The notes beneath the pieces were generated by a model, which saw only the letters and a program-made list of their open reading frames with translations, ran no database searches and was not told the DNA's origin. A stretch of DNA of 64,000 bases from Arthrobacter sp. StoSoilB20 (GTDB taxonomy: Bacteria > Actinomycetota > Actinomycetes > Actinomycetales > Micrococcaceae): NCBI RefSeq assembly GCF_019977295.1, contig NZ_AP024651.1:4092001-4156000 (forward strand). Reading direction: 5' to 3'. Shown here piece by piece: positions 50,427 to 59,186 of this stretch; positions within the stretch are counted from its first letter, which is position 1, and every line of letters begins with the position of its first letter. The position numbers and the translations under genes are program-made.

Positions 50427-50692
50427 CCCTCACTCACATCCCCCACCCTCCCCACCAACCCTCTCCCACATCCCCACCCTCCCCACCAACCCTCACTCAC
50501 TCACATCCCCCACCCTCCCCACCAACCCTCACTCACATCCCCCGAGGTTTCCACCAACCATCACTCACTCTCTTTAGAGGAGTGATAGAGCGTCGTGGAA
50601 TAAGGGGTGGAACGTGATAGAGCGTCGTGGAATAGGGGGTGGAACGTGATAGAGCGTCGTGGAATAAGGGGTGGGACGTGATAGAGGGTTGG
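50425..50692. repeat. 32-bp phased repeat array with orientation switch, locus A2
   Basis: AACCCTC-type units start at 50425 (inside the GH35 stop codon), 50457, 50488, 50524 and 50556: steps of 32, 31, 36 (a 4-base insertion) and 32. Then the complementary-sense units TGATAGAGCGTCGTGG start at 50583, 50615, 50647 and 50679, exactly 32 bp apart. The first set reads as a degenerate reverse complement of the second (AACCCTCACTCACATCCCC against GGGACGTGATAGAGGGTT). Family member of locus A1. With the terminator and small repeats after it, it explains most of the 400-base gap; no gene seen. Confidence 0.85.
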
Positions 50693-50700
50693 GGACGAAG

Positions 50701-50736
50701 AAAGGGACCGGTTCTTCAACCGGTCCCTTTCTGTTT
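50701..50736. terminator. intrinsic terminator (13-bp perfect stem)
   Basis: AAAGGGACCGGTT (50701-50713) and AACCGGTCCCTTT (50718-50730) form a perfect stem around CTTC, followed by ctgttta. It sits between convergent GH35 and the small lipoprotein gene and can act in either direction. A short, degenerate 15-16-bp TTATTCAG repeat (about 50735-50790) follows. Confidence 0.88.
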
Positions 50737-50826
50737 ATTCAGCTCTCTTTATTCAGTTCTGTTAATTCAGCCCTGTTCATTCAGCTCTGTCTCTCCAACG
50801 AGTGAGCCTTCAGCGCGCGGGCGTCA

Positions 50827-51168
50827 TTAGCCGCGGCAGAGCTCGCCGTACTTGGTGCCGGCTTCCTGGTACTTGGCGCCGAGCTCGCCCAGCTTGGCTT
50901 CATCAGGGGTTTCCTTGGCCTGCTCATCCATGTACTCCAGGATGGCGGTAACAACAGGCTTCATGTCGTCGGACGCTACGGGCTCGATGGGCCGCATGGC
51001 GTTGGCAACGCGGATGGTGGCGGTCTGGCTGGCGTTCTGGGGAATGCCGGCTGCGGCCACGCCAACGCGGTCGCAGGTTTCCTTGGTGGTCAGCTGCTGC
51101 TGTGCGGAACAGGCGGATGCCGTGGCGATAAGCCCGGCAGCGATCAGGACAGTGGTGAGTTTCTTCAT
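50827..51168 (-). CDS. small lipoprotein, unknown function
   Basis: A 113-residue lipoprotein: MKKLTTVLIAAGLIATASAC with the lipobox Cys20, then a helical soluble part with one Cys pair (ETCDRVGV and GELCRG at the C-terminus), probably forming a disulfide. Typical of small actinobacterial lipoproteins; I cannot assign a function. The frame extends to 51285, but ATG 51168 with AGGGA upstream begins the signal peptide. It is divergent from the next gene. Confidence 0.83.
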   Translation of the reverse strand: MKKLTTVLIAAGLIATASACSAQQQLTTKETCDRVGVAAAGIPQNASQTATIRVANAMRPIEPVASDDMKPVVTAILEYMDEQAKETPDEAKLGELGAKYQEAGTKYGELCRG

Positions 51169-51274
51169 GATTCCCTCAGTGGTCGACGTCCCTCTGATTG
51201 TAATCAGTGCAGGGGCCGGGCCGCGCATCGGACTGCTTTCGAACCTCGCCGTGCCCTGCCCTAGGCTGGGGTGC

Positions 51275-51925
51275 ATGGCGATCATTCACAAGGCAAACCT
51301 GTCCCCGTCCAAGCTCGACCTCATCGCCGGCTACCTGCCAAAGCAGCCCTGGTTTATCCAGGACGGCACGCCGGAGCTCATTGGGGCCTACCGTTTTGAT
51401 GATCCCGCCGGCGAGGTCGGCATGGAGACGCATGTGGTCGCTGCGGGCGAGCGCATCTACCAGGTGCCCCTCAGCTACCGCGGCTATGAGCTCGCCGGGG
51501 CCGAAGAGTGGCTGATCGGCACCATGGATCACTCGGTCCTGGGCAAGCGCTATGTGTACGACGCCTGCGCTGACCCCATCTACATCAAGGCCTTGGCCAC
51601 CGCCATTCTGACGGGCCAGAAGGAGGCCGAGCTGATCGTCGACGGCGAGCCGGAGCCGCGTCCGAGTTCGGTGACGGTAAAAGGCAGCGGAAAGCTCGAC
51701 GGCGGTGTTCCCGCCCTGAGCGCCTCGGCGCCGGTCTCGGGAAGCGGCGTGACCATCATCGACGCCGGCGAGCTGCGGTTGAAGGTGGCCCGCGTGGTTG
51801 ATGTGGCTGCGGACTCTTCGGCCAACTCGGCTGCCGCTCCTGAGCTTCATGGTGAGTTGACCCTGAACGGTCAATGGGCGGGGCTGGAAAGCCCGGTGGA
51901 GCTGGCGGCTGTTGTCCGCGACTGA
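51275..51925 (+). CDS. maltokinase N-terminal-cap-like domain protein
   Basis: A 216-residue soluble protein matching the N-terminal cap-like domain of actinobacterial maltokinases as a stand-alone protein: MAIIHKANLSPSKLDLIAGY, then LPKQPWF, GAYRFDDPAGEVGMETHVV and EEWLIGTMDHSVLGKRYVYDAC are blocks of that family. It lacks the kinase domain, so it is not an enzyme by itself as far as I can see. Residues about 130-155 are a variable linker. Function unknown; stand-alone copies occur in related actinobacteria. Confidence 0.78.
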   Translation: MAIIHKANLSPSKLDLIAGYLPKQPWFIQDGTPELIGAYRFDDPAGEVGMETHVVAAGERIYQVPLSYRGYELAGAEEWLIGTMDHSVLGKRYVYDACADPIYIKALATAILTGQKEAELIVDGEPEPRPSSVTVKGSGKLDGGVPALSASAPVSGSGVTIIDAGELRLKVARVVDVAADSSANSAAAPELHGELTLNGQWAGLESPVELAAVVRD

Positions 51926-52012
51926 TCTTTGGACGCCGGAGCACCTGTTGGTCGCGGGAGCTCCGGCGTAGGCTGGCTCACGGGGCCGTCTACTCTTCCA
52001 GGGGCGCATCAC

Positions 52013-52438
52013 ATGTACAAACCTCAGAACATCATTCCCGCCGCGCAGGATCTGGCCCGTGAGTGGGTCTCCCACGCGGCCGACGGGACATCGTCCCAGA
52101 CCGACGCGGTGGTGAAGTGGGCACTGGCCCGCATCAATCATGCAGACGTCCCATCCGTGGTCCACGGGGTCATGCTCACGCTGACCGGCAACAAGAAATC
52201 CGCCAAGGAAGCCCAGCGGGCGGCGGCCAAGGCAGTGAACAGGACGACGCAGGCCTTGAAACGGACCAGTCCGCAGCGCGCTCCGCGCCTGTCCGGGTGG
52301 GTAATCGGTCTGATTGTGGGGGCCGCCGTTGGTGCCGGTGCCATCCTTGCCTGGCGGATGATGGTGCCGCCGGGTGAACCTCAACCCGTGAAGCAGCCCC
52401 AAACTCCGGTCCAGCCGCCCGTGCCGCCGGTTCCCTAG
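52013..52438 (+). CDS. hypothetical single-pass membrane protein
   Basis: A 141-residue protein: a soluble helical N-terminal part (about 85 residues, NIIPAAQDLAREWVSHAADGTSSQTDAVV), one transmembrane helix (about residues 97-118), then RMMVPPGEPQPVKQ and a Pro-rich tail. The helix and following motif resemble those of the gene at 53091, suggesting a shared anchor module. I do not recognise the soluble part. Confidence 0.72.
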   Translation: MYKPQNIIPAAQDLAREWVSHAADGTSSQTDAVVKWALARINHADVPSVVHGVMLTLTGNKKSAKEAQRAAAKAVNRTTQALKRTSPQRAPRLSGWVIGLIVGAAVGAGAILAWRMMVPPGEPQPVKQPQTPVQPPVPPVP

Positions 52439-52490
52439 GAGACGTCTCTACCCCGGCCTTCAAGCAGCATCATCAAGGTGCACGGTCCCG

Positions 52491-52811
52491 CTAAGGTGCC
52501 GGTTCGCCGTCGTGGTTTCCGAACCTTCGCCGAAGCGAGGTCCTGGCGAGCAGCCAATACGCCCCGGCGCTGGCCAAGAGGAAACCCACCACGCCCAGCA
52601 CCACAATCTGGGTCACGATCCCGGCGATCACCATGACAAAGCCACCCAGTACGGCGAGGCTGCCGAGAATGGTGCGGGCTGCCTCGCCCCGCGGCCGGCC
52701 CGAAGTCAGCTCGGAGGCCAGTTCGGGATCAGTGGAAGCCAGTTCCCGCTCCAGCTCTTCCAAGCTCCTGCGCTCTTCTTCCGACAACGACACCGGAAAC
52801 TTCCTCACCAC
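52491..52811 (-). CDS. DUF3040 family protein
   Basis: A 106-residue protein with the DUF3040 pattern: an N-terminal helix VSLSEEERRSLEELERELASTDPELA, then two closely spaced hydrophobic segments (about residues 46-90), and a short charged tail. The family is small, actinobacterial and uncharacterised. The start is one of two adjacent GTG codons (52811 or 52808), with no clear ribosome site. The 279-base stretch upstream (52812-53090) holds no gene that I can support. Confidence 0.8.
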   Translation of the reverse strand: MVRKFPVSLSEEERRSLEELERELASTDPELASELTSGRPRGEAARTILGSLAVLGGFVMVIAGIVTQIVVLGVVGFLLASAGAYWLLARTSLRRRFGNHDGEPAP

Positions 52812-53090
52812 ACGGGCAACGCCGCCGTCCTTGCGTCGATGCCCAGAATCAGCACGGGCTCTGCTTGCCGTGCCATGCCTTCATTATCTTCCCGTTCCAG
52901 CCTGCAAGCCACAGCAAATGAACCACGTAAAGCATGTCGGCGGCTACGTTGCCGGTGAGGGAAGGCACCTTGGGTACGCGTTCGCAGCTCCGAGTCTTAC
53001 CACGAGTCCTCAGCATGCTTACCATGGTGGTGCGGGTTACAGCCTGCTCATGTATGGACTACCGAACGCCGACGGAAAGTTGAACTCCCC

Positions 53091-53552
53091 ATGGCACGAC
53101 CAAACCCAAAAAAGTCACACACCACAGGAGCAGTTCCCAAGCGGCGCGGACCGGGCCGGACCATATGGCTCATTGCCATGGGCCTGGTAGCCGGTGTGGC
53201 AGGCGGGGCCTTCGCGTTCCGTATGTTGGTGCCGCAGGGAGAACCCGAACCCATCAAGGACCGCCGTCAGGAACCAAAGGGAGCCTCGCGGCTGGAAAAG
53301 TCGCCGGCCGACGCTTCAGAGCCGCATGTGGCCCGTCCAGCGGAAATCCTGGTTCCGGAGGAGCCTGTCGAAATCTCGACGAGGATGCGTCCAGGCGAAT
53401 GGACTGAAGAATCACTGCTGGAGCATGTGGAGAACTATAAGCAGCAGATACGTGACATGGGTGCGCCCGAATCACAGATCGTCACCGACGTGGAGCGGAC
53501 CGAACAGGGCGCTGCACGGGTAGTGGTCAGTTGGGACCGGACCCTGCCGTAA
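53091..53552 (+). CDS. hypothetical single-pass membrane protein
   Basis: A 153-residue protein: a basic N-terminus (RPNPKKSHTTGAVPKRRG), one transmembrane helix (about residues 24-44), then RMLVPQGEPEPIK and an acidic, Pro-rich, partly helical periplasmic tail. The segment after the helix nearly repeats that of the gene at 52013 (RM-MVPPGEPQPVK). I do not recognise the rest. It converges on hspR with nine bases between stops. Confidence 0.7.
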   Translation: MARPNPKKSHTTGAVPKRRGPGRTIWLIAMGLVAGVAGGAFAFRMLVPQGEPEPIKDRRQEPKGASRLEKSPADASEPHVARPAEILVPEEPVEISTRMRPGEWTEESLLEHVENYKQQIRDMGAPESQIVTDVERTEQGAARVVVSWDRTLP

Positions 53553-53561
53553 ACCTCCGGC

Positions 53562-53990
53562 CTAGAGGTTCTCTCCTTGGCGTGGCCGCCACACCACAAC
53601 TGCCTGGGACCTTGCCCGGGGACGCTGTCCGCGGGCAAGGCTCACGACGTCGCCCGCTGCTCCCGCAGCGAAGATCCTCGCGTCCACTGGTGAGCGGCGT
53701 CGGGACAGTTCCTCGGTCAACTCGGCCACCCGGTACTGCAGTGCAGCAACCTGGTTTTCGAGGTCGAGGATGCGTCTGATGCCTTCAAGCGAGACGCCGG
53801 ACTGCGAGAGGCGCTGGACCTCCCGCAGTTTGTTGACGTCGTTCTGCGAGTAGCGGCGGGACTTGCCGGGCGCACGGCTGGGCGACACGATGCCCAAACG
53901 GTCGTACTGGCGCAACGTCTGCGGATGCATATCGGCAAGCTCCGCAGCGACCGAGATGACAAAGATCGGCTGGTTGACGTCGATAGCCAT
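53562..53990 (-). CDS. hspR: heat-shock repressor HspR (MerR family)
   Basis: A 142-residue MerR-family repressor: IFVISVAAELADMHPQTLRQYDRLGIVSPSRAPGKSRRYSQNDV is the HspR winged helix, followed by a heptad-type helix (LDLENQVAALQYRVAELTEEL) for dimerisation. It is the last gene of the dnaK operon and represses it at HAIR sites, using DnaK as co-repressor in known actinobacteria; two such sites lie upstream of dnaK here. The final 35 residues are basic and variable. It is 10 bases from dnaJ. Confidence 0.95.
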   Translation of the reverse strand: MAIDVNQPIFVISVAAELADMHPQTLRQYDRLGIVSPSRAPGKSRRYSQNDVNKLREVQRLSQSGVSLEGIRRILDLENQVAALQYRVAELTEELSRRRSPVDARIFAAGAAGDVVSLARGQRPRARSQAVVVWRPRQGENL

Positions 53991-54000
53991 GACCGCCTCC

Positions 54001-54981
54001 TTACAACCGGGCCTTTGCGGCCAGGTCGTGACGCGGGTCGGCGTCAGTGGTGGCGGCGGCGAACGCCTTCACGGCCTCCTCCGCTTCCTTGTTCAGGTTC
54101 TGCGGGACGGCGACGTCGATGGTCACCAACAGGTCACCGGTGGCCTTGGACGTTTTCACGCCACGGCCCTTGACCCGGAGGGTACGGCCCGAGGGCGTCC
54201 CGGCCGGTACGCGGACCTTGACGGTATCGCCGTCGAGCGTTGGAACCTCGATGGTGGCGCCGAGTGCCGCTTCTGCGAACGTGACGGGCACGTGGATGCG
54301 GATGTCGTCGCCATCGCGGTGGAAGAAGTCATGCGGCTTCACGCTCACCGTGATGATGAGGTCGCCATTGCCGGCGGGGCCAACGTTGCCCTTGCCGCGC
54401 TGGCGGACTTTCTGGCCGTCCTTGATTCCAGCGGGAATCTTGACGTCGATCACGTTGCCGTTGCTCTCGCGCAGGCTGACCGTGGTCCCCTTGATGGATC
54501 CGGCAAACGAGATGGAGGTAGTCGCGGTCCGGTCCGAACCCTTCTGCGGCGCACGCTGGAAGCCGGTCTGGCCGGCACCGCCGAATCCACCGCCAAACAG
54601 GTCAGCGAATTCCGGAGGGATTCCGCCGCCCGCGGGCTGACGGGCACCGGGGCCACCGCCAAACAAGCCGCCGAACAGGTCCTCGAACCCACCGTTGGCT
54701 CCTGCACCACCACGCCCGGCTCCAGCACCCGGCGCGAACCGGGCACCGCCCATGGCGCGGATGGCGTCATACTGCTGCCGATCCTCAGGATTGGACAGCA
54801 CCGAGTAAGCCTCGGAAATGTCTTTGAACTTCTTCTCCGCAGCAGCATTCCCCGAATTCGTATCAGGGTGATGCTCGCGGGCTAGCTTGCGGTAAGCCTT
54901 CTTGATATCCGCGTCGGACGCGTCCTTGGCAATACCAAGGATCGCGTAAAAATCCTTTTCAACCCAGTCCTGGCTGGCCAA
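54001..54981 (-). CDS. dnaJ: DnaJ-like co-chaperone lacking the zinc finger (DnaJ2/CbpA type)
   Basis: A 326-residue J-domain protein. The J domain (residues 1-75) has HPD at 38-40 (REHHPDTNSG). A Gly/Phe-rich stretch follows (FEDLFGGLFGGG), then directly the two C-terminal beta-barrel substrate domains (GSDRTATTSISFAGSIKGTT; GDLIITVSVKPHDFFHRDGDD). There is no CxxCxGxG zinc finger, so it is a type II J protein. It delivers clients to and stimulates DnaK. A strong hairpin separates it from grpE. Confidence 0.95.
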   Translation of the reverse strand: MASQDWVEKDFYAILGIAKDASDADIKKAYRKLAREHHPDTNSGNAAAEKKFKDISEAYSVLSNPEDRQQYDAIRAMGGARFAPGAGAGRGGAGANGGFEDLFGGLFGGGPGARQPAGGGIPPEFADLFGGGFGGAGQTGFQRAPQKGSDRTATTSISFAGSIKGTTVSLRESNGNVIDVKIPAGIKDGQKVRQRGKGNVGPAGNGDLIITVSVKPHDFFHRDGDDIRIHVPVTFAEAALGATIEVPTLDGDTVKVRVPAGTPSGRTLRVKGRGVKTSKATGDLLVTIDVAVPQNLNKEAEEAVKAFAAATTDADPRHDLAAKARL

Positions 54982-55057
54982 GAGCGTTCCTTTCTAAAAC
55001 AAACTAAGCGTACGTCCGCAGTCATCTCACCTCAGGCGAGCTTACAGCGGGCGCGCA

Positions 55058-55117
55058 ACCGGATATGGGGCGGCGGTGTGGAGGGCACCGCGGAGCGGGC
55101 ACCGCCCCATATCCGGT
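55058..55117. repeat. perfect 16-bp hairpin in the grpE-dnaJ gap
   Basis: ACCGGATATGGGGCGG (55058-55073) and its exact complement (55102-55117) flank a 28-base interior that contains GGTG and CACC words. It occupies most of the 153-base gap between grpE and dnaJ, inside the operon. It may set relative transcript levels (partial terminator or processing site). Confidence 0.82.
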
Positions 55118-55134
55118 GTAGCGACAAGATGGGA

Positions 55135-55794
55135 CTAAGCCGGAACCGCGACGATCACCTGGGCTGCACGCAGGACCCGCTCACCGGAGCGGTATCCCGA
55201 ACGCAGCACCTGGCTGACAGTGTCAACCTCGATGTCTTCGCCGGGCTGCTGGATGAGTGCTTCGTGGATGGTGGGGTCGAATTCGACTCCAGTGTCCGCG
55301 ATGCGTTCCAGTCCGTACGTCTTCAGCGCGTTCTCCAGCTTGGTGGCGATGGCGGCGAAGGGGCCGTCTTCGAGGTCACCGTGCTGGCGGGCGGCGTCGA
55401 CGTCGTCCAGCACCGGGAGCAGGGAGTTCAGGACGCCAATGACGGCCATTTCTCCTGCTACGGCGCGGTCGCGTTCGACGCGCTTGCGGTAGTTGACGTA
55501 CTCAGCCTGAAGGCGGAGGAGGTCGTTGCGGAGCTCCGCAGCCTGGGCTTCAGCCGCGGCACCGGAGGCTACCGATTCCTCTGCCGGCACCTCTACCCCG
55601 TTGAGGATTTCCTCAGCCTGGGAGAGGGCGTCGCCGTCCGTGGGAGCGGCGCTGCCTTCGGTGGGAGCCGCAGCTTCGCTGTCAGGCTGACGTGCTGCCC
55701 CGGTCTCCGGGTCAACCTTGCGGTTGTCCCGGATAACCGGCTTGCGCGGCTCGTTGCCTTCTGAGTGCTCTGCTTCGTTGCCGTGGTGAGGCAT
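55135..55794 (-). CDS. grpE: nucleotide-exchange factor GrpE
   Basis: A 219-residue GrpE. A disordered acidic N-terminus precedes the long dimer helix (AEAQAAELRNDLLRLQAEYVNYRKRVERDR), followed by LNSLLPVLDDVDAARQHGD and the C-terminal beta wing with DTGVEFDPTIHEALIQQPG and SGYRSGERVLRAAQVIVA. It releases ADP from DnaK. It starts two bases after the dnaK stop codon. Confidence 0.96.
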   Translation of the reverse strand: MPHHGNEAEHSEGNEPRKPVIRDNRKVDPETGAARQPDSEAAAPTEGSAAPTDGDALSQAEEILNGVEVPAEESVASGAAAEAQAAELRNDLLRLQAEYVNYRKRVERDRAVAGEMAVIGVLNSLLPVLDDVDAARQHGDLEDGPFAAIATKLENALKTYGLERIADTGVEFDPTIHEALIQQPGEDIEVDTVSQVLRSGYRSGERVLRAAQVIVAVPA

Positions 55795-55796
55795 GG

Positions 55797-57668
<1,872 letters not shown>

Positions 57669-57764
57669 ATCTTGTTTCCTTTCAATGGCCGATGTTGGAG
57701 ATTGCACCCTGGCAACGGTCCGCTGGGCGGTCTACGTGCCGGAAGCCTGCTCAACAATCGGCTA

Positions 57765-57838
57765 GTTGAGCGTTCTGCACTCAACTGTACTCAGCCTCGG
57801 AAAGATGTCAATCCAAAGTTGAGTGAAGTACGCTCAAC
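57765..57838 (-). promoter_or_regulatory. dnaK promoter flanked by two HspR (HAIR) operators
   Basis: HAIR-like inverted repeats: GTTGAGC-N7-ACTCAAC (57765-57785) and GTTGAGT-N7-GCTCAAC (57818-57838); both fit CTTGAGT-N7-ACTCAAG closely. Between them on the minus strand lie TTGACA (57811-57806) and TACAGT (57789-57784), spaced 16 bp. The downstream HAIR overlaps the -10 by two bases and the other lies just upstream of the -35. HspR bound to both would block the promoter. Confidence 0.93.
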
Positions 57839-57953
57839 TTTGCTTTTCAGCTCCGGAAACATCCCGGAATCACGGGGCCGGAGGGCTGGTTTCGCCCACG
57901 GTGAACTGGCAGTTGCACTCGGGTTCAATTGCTCTACATGACTAGTGGAACGC

Positions 57954-57993
57954 AGGAAGGGCCCGGCCGTCTGCTGACTGCCGAGCCCTTCCT
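57954..57993 (-). terminator. hairpin after the small partner gene
   Basis: AGGAAGGGC (57954-57962) and GCCCTTCCT (57985-57993) form a perfect 9-bp stem 15 bases past the stop codon of the gene at 58008. No T-run follows on either strand, so factor-independent ending is uncertain. The remaining 57839-57953 holds no feature that I can name. Confidence 0.6.
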
Positions 57994-58007
57994 CTACGAG
58001 GTGCGTT

Positions 58008-58238
58008 TTAGGCGCTTAAAGCGTGAACCTCTTTGCCCGTGAAGTAACGCGAATGAGTCTTCTGGACTGTCTCCAAAGAGTCGCTATTCAGCGAGACGAC
58101 TTCCCAGTCCTCGCTGGGGCGCAACTTCTCCAGACGCAGTCGCTCTAAGAGCGCTGCTTTATGACCATCGGCTCCAGGAAATGCTGTAACCAGCCGATCG
58201 CCGGTAAGGCGGTTGTACTCGATAACATAACCAGGCAT
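58008..58238 (-). CDS. small protein paired with the RelA/SpoT gene
   Basis: A 76-residue protein: PGYVIEYNRLTGDRLVTAFP (beta-hairpin-like start), a helix GADGHKAALLERLRLEKLRP, then DWEVVSLNSDSLETVQKTHSRYF. I do not recognise a named family. It begins 3 bases after the RelA/SpoT-domain gene and must be co-translated with it. A tightly linked small partner of this size is the layout of toxSAS toxin-antitoxin pairs, in which the small protein is the antitoxin; that role is inference. Both genes are less GC-rich than the neighbours. Confidence 0.8.
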   Translation of the reverse strand: MPGYVIEYNRLTGDRLVTAFPGADGHKAALLERLRLEKLRPSEDWEVVSLNSDSLETVQKTHSRYFTGKEVHALSA

Positions 58239-58241
58239 GTC

Positions 58242-59048
58242 TCATTCCTTCCTAGTAAGCCGCATGGTATCAAACGAAGCTTTGAGATTCGCCAGTCCTT
58301 CCAGGACCACATTCTCCGTCTCGTCCATGTCTCTTTCCGCTTTGGTGAATTCTCTCAACTTGCTCTTGGACGGATGTTCTTTGGCCTCTTCCAAGCTGCG
58401 AAGCGTGCGGACTTTGCTACGGCGCCGCTCAAGTGTGGAGAGGCCACTAGTGGAGATGTCTTGTAGATCAACGACGAACTTTTTCTCCCTATCGTCCGTG
58501 GGCAATTCATCATATCGAATCCCCCTGCCCAGCACGTCTGCTGCTGCTTCATAGGTGTTCGCCCATCGGCCTTGAAGGTGGGTTCTGATTTGGATTTCAA
58601 CTCGTGCCGGGAGTTTTAGCCAGAGGTGAAGCGCGCGGTATCCACTATGCGGGCTGTCCCGCATGTCGCGACAGCACACCTGCAGATCGTGACCAAACAG
58701 ACCAGCGATGGCATTCGCCACGCCATCCTGCTCATCAAGGGTCATTTCTGCTTCAAACCGCACGCCAGCTATGTCTTGCACGCTTTGCAAGGGCGTCGAG
58801 TGGTCGCGCTGAAGCTTCTCTCGCAGGGTATCGATGGTCTTGGGGCGGGAGGTAACCTCCGGTACGCGCTCACCAAGTAACGGAGTCCAATCCAACGCTT
58901 TGATCTTTGATTGCGTGTCGGCAGCTACGTCGTTGTAGTACACCATCACGGCATCGTAGGTGGGGAGTGATTCGGGAATTGGCCTGGAGTCCCTGATGCA
59001 GATGCCCAGTTTACGCAACTGATTGGTGGTCCAAGGTAAGTCCGGCAT
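58242..59048 (-). CDS. RelA/SpoT-domain nucleotide synthetase-like protein
   Basis: A 268-residue protein with a RelA/SpoT (p)ppGpp-synthetase domain. The motifs are intact: R68-x-K70-x3-T74-x3-K78 (TSRPKTIDTLREKL), D92-I-A-G-V-R97, the guanine-stacking Tyr137 and His141 (SGYRALHLW), and Glu151 in VEIQIRTHLQG. There is no HD hydrolase, TGS or ACT domain, so it is not the housekeeping Rel. The last 80 residues are a charged helical extension. It could be a small alarmone synthetase or a toxSAS toxin that pyrophosphorylates tRNA or makes toxic alarmones; the linked small gene favours the second. Low GC suggests transfer. Confidence 0.88.
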   Translation of the reverse strand: MPDLPWTTNQLRKLGICIRDSRPIPESLPTYDAVMVYYNDVAADTQSKIKALDWTPLLGERVPEVTSRPKTIDTLREKLQRDHSTPLQSVQDIAGVRFEAEMTLDEQDGVANAIAGLFGHDLQVCCRDMRDSPHSGYRALHLWLKLPARVEIQIRTHLQGRWANTYEAAADVLGRGIRYDELPTDDREKKFVVDLQDISTSGLSTLERRRSKVRTLRSLEEAKEHPSKSKLREFTKAERDMDETENVVLEGLANLKASFDTMRLTRKE

Positions 59049-59186
59049 GCTGTGATCTTATGTGATTCGTTGGCCATCGACCGCCCGTGAACTGCAAGTA
59101 CCAGCGGAAAGTTGCACGTAACGACAGAGCACCCCTACATTTCGCCCCTTGTACCCCTGAACGACCTCGTGGTAAGCGGGCAGCCC

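Noticed and set aside
50583..50692. CRISPR-like array because of the regular 32-bp step
   Set aside because: The units are contiguous with no unique spacers, there is no cas gene in the window, and the same is true at 2763-2904.
52812..53090. Small genes in the gap between DUF3040 and the next membrane protein
   Set aside because: Short open frames exist on the plus strand, but none has a ribosome site, a plausible composition or an independent start.
58008..59048. Housekeeping Rel/SpoT bifunctional enzyme
   Set aside because: The protein is 268 residues long without HD, TGS or ACT domains, so it cannot be the main Rel.
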